The notes under the pieces are model-generated. The model worked only from the letters and a program-made list of their open reading frames with translations, had not been told where the DNA came from and ran no database searches. Both the position numbers and the translations under genes were made by a program. This document shows, one piece after another, positions 7,610-14,533 of a DNA stretch of 59,736 nucleotides. Positions within the stretch are counted from its first letter, which is position 1. The number at the start of each line of letters is the position of its first letter. Location: contig JBCDIM010000017.1 of assembly GCA_038749105.1 (NCBI GenBank), forward strand, positions 1 through 59,736. Direction: 5' to 3'. The DNA comes from JBCCOW01 sp038749105 (GTDB taxonomy: Bacteria > Planctomycetota > Phycisphaerae > Phycisphaerales > Phycisphaeraceae).

Positions 7610-7653
7610 TAGCACGCCCCGTTCCTACACATACAGTCGTTACAGTCAGTCAC
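7609..7653 (-). CDS. 14-residue cysteine-rich leader or metal-binding micropeptide
   Basis: A GTG start is preceded by AAAAGAGGTGATCCA, which contains a near-perfect SD (GAGGTGATC). It opens a frame encoding MTDCNDCMCRNGAC and a TAG stop. Four of 14 residues are cysteine, with spacing CxxCxCxxxxC. It is too short for normal gene callers. The strong SD in a genome where many genes lack one, and the terminator immediately downstream, argue that it is translated. Two readings are possible: an attenuator leader peptide sensing cysteinyl-tRNA for the downstream dprA, or a metallothionein-like micropeptide. No homologue is known to me. Confidence 0.45.
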   Translation of the reverse strand: MTDCNDCMCRNGAC

Positions 7654-8004
7654 TGGATCACCTCTTTTCGTACAGGGCGGTCGGGGTGTCTCTCGGGGAG
7701 GAGTTACCGATCGCGGTTATTCCAGCCGTCGCCGGGTGCCGATTTCGCTCGTGGGGTTCTGACTGTGACCCGTGAGCTCAGATCCATCGGTCCTAGCCGC
7801 CGGACTCATGTCGGCCTCGCCCGTCGGGAGGCCACAACGCGCGTCACCTTGAGGACAAGTCCTGTGGGTGGCGCTCGGTCGAGCGTTAACGCGGGGCGGC
7901 TTGGGGGTTGGCCGGCCGTGATCCCGTGCGTCCGATCGACATCGGGATTATCGGCGTGACGCTGCGGAGGTCAACCGATTTGGCGGGCAAGATTGAGATT
8001 TTGG
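7654..8004. other. Non-coding gap, probable leader/promoter region of the mini gene
   Basis: There is no convincing gene here. Reading frames on both strands lack SD sites and plausible composition. On the minus strand it is upstream of the mini gene and should hold its promoter, but I could not find a good -35/-10 pair. A modest hairpin (GGCCTC near 7842 with GAGGCC near 7822) is present. I checked for RNase P, SRP RNA and tmRNA core motifs and did not see them. Confidence 0.4.
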
Positions 8005-8493
8005 TTAGCCGTCTTGCTGAGCGAGCAAGAACTTGTGCTTCCGTTTCACCAGATCGAGCAGGTGATCGACCTCGGTCTGGGCGGAAGGGGTCCACTTGCC
8101 CCAGTGCAGGTCGGTGGACTGCTTGGCCCCCTTGATGCCGTCGCGGATGAAGCGGTTGAGCCGGCGCATCGGGACGGCGTCGATGAAGGCCTGTTCGAGG
8201 GGGATGCAGACCAGCGGTGTCTCGGGGCGGGGGACGACGTAGGCGAAGGCGTTCTGGCTCTGGGCCTTGCCGCCGAGGTCGGCCTGGGGGAAGTTGACTT
8301 CAATGGTCCACATCCAGGCTTCGCCGTGCCATTGCAGGGACTGTTCGAGGCCGTCGAAGGCACCGCAGCCTTCGAGGAATGCGGGCAGGACGCGCTTGTG
8401 ATGTTCTTTTTGAACCTCCCAGAGCTGGTCCAGGGTAGGGGTGGCCCAGCGTTCTTCCCAGGGCAGTCGGCTACGGATGATGATCTTGGGCAT
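8005..8493 (-). CDS. Conserved-looking hypothetical cytoplasmic protein, 162 aa
   Basis: I do not recognise this family with confidence. The product begins MPKIIIRSRLPWEERW, has no signal peptide or membrane segment, and is rich in aromatic residues (LQWHGEAWMWTIEVNFP at about 53-69). Hydrophobic strands alternate with charged helices, and it ends in a basic helix (LLDLVKRKHKFLLAQQ). The composition and third-position bias are like its neighbours, so it is a resident gene. It is transcribed away from the response regulator gene, with a 273-base intergenic region between them. Confidence 0.65.
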   Translation of the reverse strand: MPKIIIRSRLPWEERWATPTLDQLWEVQKEHHKRVLPAFLEGCGAFDGLEQSLQWHGEAWMWTIEVNFPQADLGGKAQSQNAFAYVVPRPETPLVCIPLEQAFIDAVPMRRLNRFIRDGIKGAKQSTDLHWGKWTPSAQTEVDHLLDLVKRKHKFLLAQQDG

Positions 8494-8766
8494 GGTGATC
8501 GGGGGGTGTGTCCGGCAGGGATCGCCGGGTGTTAAGCGTTTTGATTGCGGGTTTTATGTGGCCCGGTGTGCGTGTGTCGGGCAGAATTGGCGAGCCCAGA
8601 AGTGTAACCCCTTTACGGATCGGGGGCAACGCCTGGTTGCCCGATAACGGCGTTTCCTGACGATTGGGTGATCGACGCTCGCAGCTCAGGACCGTATCCT
8701 TTGGAGGGTGGGGTCGACTACGAGAATTCCCAAGCCCTGGTGCCACGCCAGCCGAGGACTCCATCT

Positions 8767-9303
8767 ATGACACTCGATCAGCAATCCGAGGCTGTTGCCG
8801 CGACGCTCCCTGAGCCGGTCGGGTTCGATCCCACCGGGATGCGGGTGCTCATCGTGGACGACAACGAACAGAACGTCGAGCTGCTGCAGGCTTATCTGGA
8901 TGCGCTGCCGCTGGAGGTATCTGCGGTCTACGACGGTCAGGCAGCGCTTGACCGGGTTGAAGACGCGGCGCAGCCCCAGCCGGACCTGATTCTGCTGGAT
9001 GTCATGATGCCGCGGATGTCGGGCTTCGAGGTCTGCCAGCGGATCAAGAGCAACCCGGCCACGTCGGGGATCCCGGTCATGATGGTGACGGCCCTGAACG
9101 AGCTGGGCGACATCGAGCGTGGGGTCGAGGCTGGCACCGACGAGTTTGTGACCAAGCCGGTGAACAAGCTGGAGCTGATCACGCGGGTGAAGACGCTGCT
9201 GCGGACCCGACGGCTGGACCTGGAGGGCGGCGATAAGGACGACCAGATCCGCGATCTGGAGCGGATGCTGGAAGAGGCCAAGCGGGGCCGGGACGGCGTC
9301 TGA
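8767..9303 (+). CDS. Single-domain response regulator (PleD/CheY-like receiver)
   Basis: The product has 178 residues. The receiver domain spans about 20-145: RVLIVDDNEQNVELLQAY carries the acidic pair, LILLDVMMPRMSGFEVCQ carries the phosphorylated Asp, MMVTALNEL the conserved Thr, and EFVTKPVNKLEL the conserved Lys. A short helical tail (DDQIRDLERMLEEAKRG) follows, with no DNA-binding or enzymatic output, so it probably works by protein contact. I place the start at the ATG at 8767, which has GAGGA about 9 bases upstream; an in-frame start at 8668 would add an unstructured stretch. It lies next to the flagellin genes, so a role in motility is possible but unproven. Confidence 0.88.
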   Translation: MTLDQQSEAVAATLPEPVGFDPTGMRVLIVDDNEQNVELLQAYLDALPLEVSAVYDGQAALDRVEDAAQPQPDLILLDVMMPRMSGFEVCQRIKSNPATSGIPVMMVTALNELGDIERGVEAGTDEFVTKPVNKLELITRVKTLLRTRRLDLEGGDKDDQIRDLERMLEEAKRGRDGV

Positions 9304-9744
9304 GCGGCTCAGCGGGGTTTGAGGCCAGTCAATAAACAAGCCTGCGGCGGGTTCTGCACGACCCGGCGTGGTTGTGGTGCGTTATCGGTCGTAGCGGTTT
9401 ACTGAGCCAGCGGTCCGCGTGTGGTGCGCGGGGGGGGGTGGGGGTTCGGTCTGTAACGGTTGTGCATGCTGTGCGGGGCTTGGCGTCGGGTCTTTCGGGT
9501 TACGCGGTGTCTGGCGTTGCATTTCGAGGCGGCAGCCGACGATGTCAGCACCTGTCGAGCAGTCCGATCCAGGGCGTCGACACCCGGCCGCGTCCAGGAG
9601 ACCACGCCGGGCCCCAGTCGGGTCGCCGGCCCACAGCGTGTGAGCCGGACTCGGATCCCAACAGCCTGCCGACTCAATGCGATCACGCCGTCGGCCCGTG
9701 ACACCTGGGGAAGAATGCTCGACCGTTTTTGGAGGTAGAAAGCC
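9304..9744. other. Long upstream region of flagellin gene 1
   Basis: No gene is supported in these 441 bases. It should hold the flagellin promoter and a long leader. A TGTAACGGTT motif at about 9451 recurs at about 11401 upstream of the second flagellin. A strong SD, GGAGGT (9731-9736), lies 8 bases before the ATG. A good sigma-28 (TAAA-N15-GCCGATAA) or sigma-54 (GG-N10-GC) promoter was not found. Confidence 0.5.
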
Positions 9745-11286
9745 ATGAGCCGCATCAACACGAACGTCAGTTCACTTCTCTCGCAGCGCATCCTGGGACA
9801 AAACAACAACCAGTTGACGCAATCCCTCGAACGCCTCAGCACCGGCTTCCGGATCAATCGCGGTAGCGATGACCCGGCCGGCCTGATCGCTTCGGAGTCG
9901 CTGCGTTCGGAACAGGCTGCGATTACCGCGGCTCTGGGCAATGCGACTCGTGCCGAGCAACTCGTCAACGTCGCCGAGGGCGGCCTGCAGGAAGTCAACA
10001 GCCTGCTCACCGAACTCCAGGGTCTGGTCAGCCAGTCCGCTTCCGAGGCCGGCCTGTCCGACGATGAACGGAACGCCAACCAGGCCCAGATCGACGGCAT
10101 CCTCCAGACCATCGACCGGATCGCCTCGACCACCAGCTTCAACGGCACGCAGCTGCTCAACGGCAGCTTCGACTTCACCGTCTCCAACCAGACCGATGAC
10201 CTGGACAACTTCCAGATCAACGCCGCCAACGTCCCCGTGGGTAACCTCGAGGTCGAAGCGGTCGTGACCGCTTCCGCCCAGCAGGCCGGCGTGTTCATCT
10301 CGCTCGGTGCGACCAGCCTCGACCTATCGACCACCAACCCCGAGTTTGTGTTCGAGGTTGCCGGTGCGGACGGCTCGCAGGAGTTCAGCTTCGCCTCGGG
10401 TGCAACGCTCGACTCGATCGCCACTGCCGTGAACGCGTCGACCGGTACCACCGGTGTCTCCGCCGTCGTGTCCGGCAACGTCGTCCGGTTCAACTCGACC
10501 GAGTTCGGCTCCAGCCAGTTCGTCGCGATCGACATCATCAATGACGGCGACCAGGCCGGCAACGTTGGCGTCTTCAACTCGACCAACCCCGATGAAGGCA
10601 TCACCGTCGGTGCGACCGCCCTTTCCGCGGTCACCAACGCGATCCGCGACGAAGGTCAGGACGTCGGCGTCACCGTCAACGGTGTGACCGCCCAGTCCGA
10701 TGGCCGGAACTTCTCCATCACGACCGACAACCTCGACCTTGAGGCGACGCTCACGACCTCCGGCGTGCAGTCGGTGTCCACCATCGACCTGTTCACCGTC
10801 ACCGGTGGCGGGGCCCGGTTCAACCTCGGTGCTCAGGTCAGCGATGCCAACGCCGTAGCTCTCGGTCTGCCCAATGTGGCGACCCGGAACCTGGGCTTCA
10901 CCACGATCGAAAACCCCGACACCGACACCAACGACCGGTTTGCCACGGTCGACGTCAACCTCGCCGACCTCCGCTCCGGCGGTGTGCTCAACGTGGTCGA
11001 CGGCGAAGTCGGCGACGCCCAGGCCGTGGTCGACCGTGCCGTCAACCAGGTCTCCAGCCTCCGGGGCCGCCTCGGTGCGTTCCAGTCGAACACGATCGGC
11101 TCGACGATCAACTCGCTGGGTGTCGCCCTGGAGAACATCTCCGCGGCCGAATCGGCGATCCGTGACACCGACTTCGCTCTGGAGACCGCAGAGTTGACCC
11201 GTTCGCAGGTCCTGGTGAATGCGGCGTCCAACGTGCTGCAGATCGCCAACAACCGGACGGCGAGCGTGCTGAACCTGCTCGGCTAA
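9745..11286 (+). CDS. fliC: Flagellin 1
   Basis: The product has 513 residues and is the filament subunit exported by the flagellar type III apparatus. The N-terminal D0/D1 region begins MSRINTNVSSLLSQRILGQN and contains LERLSTGFRINRGSDDPAGL and the ASTTSFNGTQLLNG stretch; the C-terminal D1/D0 contains SLRGRLGAFQSNTI, ENISAAESAIRDTDFA and ends IANNRTASVLNLLG. The middle (about 150-410) is a strand-rich variable region rich in Thr, Ser, Asp and Asn. No cysteine is present. Codon use is strongly C-ending, typical of very highly expressed genes. It has a strong SD and its own terminator. It is paralogous to the next gene. Confidence 0.96.
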   Translation: MSRINTNVSSLLSQRILGQNNNQLTQSLERLSTGFRINRGSDDPAGLIASESLRSEQAAITAALGNATRAEQLVNVAEGGLQEVNSLLTELQGLVSQSASEAGLSDDERNANQAQIDGILQTIDRIASTTSFNGTQLLNGSFDFTVSNQTDDLDNFQINAANVPVGNLEVEAVVTASAQQAGVFISLGATSLDLSTTNPEFVFEVAGADGSQEFSFASGATLDSIATAVNASTGTTGVSAVVSGNVVRFNSTEFGSSQFVAIDIINDGDQAGNVGVFNSTNPDEGITVGATALSAVTNAIRDEGQDVGVTVNGVTAQSDGRNFSITTDNLDLEATLTTSGVQSVSTIDLFTVTGGGARFNLGAQVSDANAVALGLPNVATRNLGFTTIENPDTDTNDRFATVDVNLADLRSGGVLNVVDGEVGDAQAVVDRAVNQVSSLRGRLGAFQSNTIGSTINSLGVALENISAAESAIRDTDFALETAELTRSQVLVNAASNVLQIANNRTASVLNLLG

Positions 11287-11314
11287 GCCGACCCGTCCAA
11301 CCCGAAGCAATCCC

Positions 11315-11346
11315 AAGCCCCGGCGTCTCTGATGCCGGGGCTTTTT
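11315..11346 (+). terminator. Intrinsic terminator of flagellin 1
   Basis: GCCCCGGC, a 9-base loop and GCCGGGGC, followed by a run of five T residues, 30 bases after the flagellin stop. Confidence 0.92.
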
Positions 11347-11819
11347 GCTGCGCCTGGTGTCCGATGGCGTGCGACGGCCTGACGGGGGTGGGGTGCGGAT
11401 TGTAACGGTTAGGCGAAAAATTCTGGCTGGGCGGCGGTTAAGGCCTGTACCGGTCATGACGATGCTGCGGAGGGGCCGGTATATGACGCCGGCCTCCGGG
11501 CGGGTTTGGCTTGTCGGGGTTCCGATAAGCCGGACGCACCTTGGCGGTGGACGGCTCAACCGTCTCCCGCCGAACAACCTGGGGCTAGCAGGTGTTGGCC
11601 TGCCTCGCTTGGGTCCGCGGCCCGAACAGGCAGGCAAGCCCGGGATTGACCAGGACGGTCGCCCAGGCCGCCGACACCCGCCCGCCCCGCGGCAGGCTCG
11701 GAGCCTCCCGCCCCCAACCTAAGCATCAGGTCGGAGATCTGTGAACGTCAACCACCCGGCAGGACGCCGTCAACCCAAAGCGTGACACAGAACAGCGTGA
11801 TCACGGAGGAACCTTAACC
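11347..11819. other. Long upstream region of flagellin gene 2
   Basis: No gene is supported. It holds TGTAACGGTT (about 11401), shared with the flagellin 1 upstream region, and TTCCGATAAG (about 11519), which resembles a sigma-28 -10 element but lacks a TAAA-like -35 at the right distance. GGAGG at 11805-11809 is the SD of flagellin 2. The separate terminator and upstream region mean the second flagellin is probably transcribed on its own. Confidence 0.45.
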
Positions 11820-13319
11820 ATGAGTCGTATCAATACCAACGTCCAGTCCTTGACGTCCCAGCGAATCCTGGGGCAGAACAATACCGGGCTCAACCAGAGC
11901 CTCGAACGCCTGAGCACGGGTCTGCGGATCAACCGCGGGGCCGATGACCCGGCGGGCCTGATCGCCAGTGAGAACCTGCGGTCTGAACAGGCCTCGATCT
12001 CGGCGGCGATCGCCAACGCCGAGCGTGCCGACCAGGTCGTCAACATCGCCGAGGGCGGTCTCCAAGAGATTAACTCGCTGCTCCTCGAGGTCCAGGGCCT
12101 CGTCGGCCGGTCTGCCAACGATGCCGGTCTCTCTGATGAAGAGAAAGCAGCGAACCAGCTGCAGATCGACTCGATCCTGCAGACCATCGACCGTATCGCT
12201 TCGGCCACGTCCTTCCAGGGCACCAAGCTGCTCAACGGCACCTTTGACTTCACCGTCTCCGCCCAGACCAGCCAGGTCGTCGACTTCCAGATCAACGCCG
12301 CCAAGCTCGAGTTTGGCGAGAACCGTGACGTCCAGGTCCTTGTGACCGCTTCGGCCCAGGCCGCCGGCCTGTTCCTGTCGCTCGGCGGCACGCCGCTGGA
12401 CCTCTCGTCCTCCGAAGCCCGGTTCGTCTTTGAAGTCGCCGGTGCTCTTGGCTCTCGAGAGTTCACCTTCGCGTCCGGCACGGCCCTAGCGGACGTCGCC
12501 ACCTCCATCAACACCTTCACCGACGTCACCGGCGTCTCGGCGGCGGTGTCCGGCGGCGGCATCCGGCTTGACTCCAACGAGCTCGGCTCCGACCAGTTCG
12601 TCTCCATCGACGTTGTCGGTGATGGCGGTGCCGCCGGCGGCGTTGCGATCCTGAACTCCAACAACGCCAACTCGGCCATCACCACCAACTTCACCAACCT
12701 CTCGGCCGTGACCAACCCGGTCCGGGACGAGGGCCAGGACGTCGGTGCGATCATCAACGGCATCGCGGCCACCGCTCGTGGCGGCACCGCCTCGATCAAC
12801 ACCGACTTCCTCGACGTTGAGATCAACCTCAACACCTCGGGCTCCCAGAGCCTGCAGTCCCTCGACGCGTTCACCATCACCGGTGGTGGTGCCCGGTTCA
12901 ACCTGGGCCCGAACGTCGACATCATCAACCAGGTCTCGGTCGGCATCTCCAACGTCGCCAGCCGTAACCTCGGGTCGCTCACCAACGGCTTCCTGGACGA
13001 CCTCGGCTCGTCCCGGGCCGCCAACGTCGAAGACGGCGACCTGGGCCAGGCTCAGCGGATCGTTAACGACTCGATCGCTCAGCTCTCCAGCCTCCGCGGT
13101 CGGCTCGGTGCCTTCCAGAAGAACACCATCGGCGCCACCATCCGGTCGCTGGGTGTGGCCTTGGAAAACACCTCGGCTGCCGAGTCTGCGATCCGCGACA
13201 CCGACTTCGCGGCCGAGACCGCGGAGCTGACCCGTTCCCAGATCCTCGTCAACGCCTCGACGAGTGTGCTTGGGATTGCCAACAACCAGCCCCAGTCAGT
13301 GCTCTCCCTGCTCGGTTAA
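11820..13319 (+). CDS. fliC: Flagellin 2
   Basis: The product has 499 residues and is closely related to flagellin 1 at both ends: MSRINTNVQSLTSQRILGQN, LERLSTGLRINRGADDPAGL, SATSFQGTKLLNGTFDF and the C-terminal ENTSAAESAIRDTDFAAE, IANNQPQSVLSLLG. The central region is shared in layout (for example FVFEVAGALGSREFTFASG against the FVFEVAGADGSQEFSFASG of copy 1) but diverged, so this is an old tandem duplication kept distinct. Two flagellins may form segments of one filament or be expressed under different conditions. It has a strong SD, C-ending codons and its own terminator. No cysteine is present. Confidence 0.96.
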   Translation: MSRINTNVQSLTSQRILGQNNTGLNQSLERLSTGLRINRGADDPAGLIASENLRSEQASISAAIANAERADQVVNIAEGGLQEINSLLLEVQGLVGRSANDAGLSDEEKAANQLQIDSILQTIDRIASATSFQGTKLLNGTFDFTVSAQTSQVVDFQINAAKLEFGENRDVQVLVTASAQAAGLFLSLGGTPLDLSSSEARFVFEVAGALGSREFTFASGTALADVATSINTFTDVTGVSAAVSGGGIRLDSNELGSDQFVSIDVVGDGGAAGGVAILNSNNANSAITTNFTNLSAVTNPVRDEGQDVGAIINGIAATARGGTASINTDFLDVEINLNTSGSQSLQSLDAFTITGGGARFNLGPNVDIINQVSVGISNVASRNLGSLTNGFLDDLGSSRAANVEDGDLGQAQRIVNDSIAQLSSLRGRLGAFQKNTIGATIRSLGVALENTSAAESAIRDTDFAAETAELTRSQILVNASTSVLGIANNQPQSVLSLLG

Positions 13320-13382
13320 CGACCAGGCCCCCGGGCCTAGCGTTAAGGAGCCTTCGCTCACGCGAGCTCCGATCACTGATGC

Positions 13383-13420
13383 GGAGTGGCGCCTTTCACG
13401 AGGCGCCGCTCTTTTCTTTT
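13383..13420 (+). terminator. Intrinsic terminator of flagellin 2
   Basis: AGTGGCGCCT, a TTCACG loop and AGGCGCCGCT (one G-T wobble), followed by a T-rich tract. It lies about 65 bases after the stop. Confidence 0.88.
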
Positions 13421-13436
13421 GGGCTCTTGGCGGTTG

Positions 13437-13533
13437 GATATCACAGAGACTGAGAGGCACAGAGACACGGAGAAATGCGCTGAAGTGAATGGTTCCTCTC
13501 TGTGTCTCAGTGTCTCCAAAACGCTGTCATATC
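13437..13533. repeat. 97-bp palindromic 'CAGAGACAC' element
   Basis: The element starts GATATCACAG and ends CTGTCATATC, inverted with one mismatch. Between them two arms rich in CAGAGACAC / GTGTCTCTG repeats can fold into one long imperfect hairpin. It fills the gap between the flagellin 2 terminator and the stop codon of the sulfotransferase, whose TGA it overlaps by two bases. The structure suggests a small non-autonomous mobile element (MITE-like); I recall similar CAGAGACACAGAG repeats from environmental genomes but cannot verify it here. Confidence 0.65.
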
Positions 13534-14440
13534 AGGCATACCCAAGCGACGCGGCGAACTCACCCACGCACGCGTTGAACGCCTCGACGCACGCGTCGTC
13601 GAAGTGCTGCTGCCAGTCGCCGATCTGGCCCTTGCGGTAGAAGCTGCCGCGGTCTTCGTCGCCGCGGTTGCGGCCGCCGCTGAGCTTGCCGAACGACGCC
13701 GACTCCAGGCAGGCTTCGACGGTGGCGGGCTCGTCGTCGAGGCCGAGGAACCGCAGCACGCCGGCTAGCGTGTCGACCGGGTCGGTGTGCAGCGCTTCGT
13801 AGCGCAGCTCATAGAACCGATCGGGGGCGGTCGCCCCGCCGGCGCGGGCTTGTTCGATGTAGGGCTTCCACTTCTGTGCCGCCATCAGCGGGATGTAAGA
13901 CGCCAGCGTCGGGAAGCGCTGGGTGAAAGCCTCGCCCTTCTCTCGGACATTGTGGAAGTAGCCCGAGACGCAGACGTCGCGGGGGTCGCGGATCAGGTGG
14001 ATCACCCGGCCGGTCGGGAAGTCGCTGAGCAGCTCGGCGGTGTGCGGGGCGTTGTCGGGGGTCTTCTCGCCAATGGCCTGGATCGCCTCGGGGTCCGGCT
14101 CGCCGGCGGCCCATCGCCCCATGACCAGGGCGACCGCGTGCCGGTAGAGCGTTGCGAGGTCGGCCTCGGTCAGATCGCCGGACCGGGGGTTATTGTTGCG
14201 GGTGTGTTCACACTTGTGCATCTGGTTGTACTGCCGGGCCAGGCCGCGGAGCAGCGGTCGGAGGTTGACCGGGAAGAACGACTCGCCGTGGCAGACCGCC
14301 TGGGGGTGGGCGTCGAGCAGGTGTTGCAGCCAGGTCGACCCTGACTTGGAACAGCAGGCGATGAAGAACAGGCGCTTGGTGAGTGTCTCGGCGATGCGGT
14401 CGAGGTCGGCCGGTCGCGTGTCGGGTTCGATAGCCATCAT
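13532..14440 (-). CDS. PAPS-dependent sulfotransferase family protein
   Basis: The product has 302 residues from the ATG at 14440 (an alternative ATG at 14482 adds 14 residues; neither has a clear SD). The fold is P-loop sulfotransferase: the 5'-phosphosulfate loop is FFIACCSKSGSTWLQHLL near the N-terminus and the 3'-phosphate site is RVIHLIRDPRDVCVSGYFH at about 150-168. The C-terminal segment GSFYRKGQIGDWQQHF matches the 'RKGxxGDWKxxF' PAPS-contact motif seen in eukaryote-like sulfotransferases. The substrate is unknown; carbohydrate or protein glycan is likely because it is divergent from a glycosyltransferase-methyltransferase gene and next to flagellin genes. The minus-strand frame stays open far upstream, but that part is antisense to the next gene. 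Confidence 0.88.
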   Translation of the reverse strand: MMAIEPDTRPADLDRIAETLTKRLFFIACCSKSGSTWLQHLLDAHPQAVCHGESFFPVNLRPLLRGLARQYNQMHKCEHTRNNNPRSGDLTEADLATLYRHAVALVMGRWAAGEPDPEAIQAIGEKTPDNAPHTAELLSDFPTGRVIHLIRDPRDVCVSGYFHNVREKGEAFTQRFPTLASYIPLMAAQKWKPYIEQARAGGATAPDRFYELRYEALHTDPVDTLAGVLRFLGLDDEPATVEACLESASFGKLSGGRNRGDEDRGSFYRKGQIGDWQQHFDDACVEAFNACVGEFAASLGYA

Positions 14441-14533
14441 GCCTGGGATATCGGACGTTGCCCGGCGGGCCGGTGAATCCATCGGAGCGGGTCCGTGTGG
14501 CGTGGTCTTGGGCCGCGGTCCGATACACCGTGC

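Larger units (their letters stand above)
7526..7653 (-). promoter_or_regulatory. Candidate transcription attenuator with Cys leader peptide
   Basis: In transcription order: an SD plus short reading frame with four Cys codons (7653-7609); hairpin A, whose 5' arm GCTCCG (7609-7604) begins inside the stop codon and pairs with CGGAGC (7598-7593); then the terminator. The segment GGAGCCG (7597-7591), overlapping the 3' arm of hairpin A, is exactly complementary to CGGCTCC (7562-7556), the 5' arm of the terminator. Hairpin A, this antiterminator and the terminator are therefore mutually exclusive, as in amino-acid attenuators. The base pairing is seen; the regulation is inference. The alternative is a free-standing mini gene with its own terminator. 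Confidence 0.4.

Noticed and set aside
7654..8004. Possible structured RNA (RNase P, SRP, tmRNA)
   Set aside because: None of the invariant core motifs of these RNAs could be found on either strand.
11519..11528. Sigma-28-like -10 (TTCCGATAAG) upstream of flagellin 2
   Set aside because: No TAAA-type -35 at the required distance and no equivalent before flagellin 1, so not called as a promoter.
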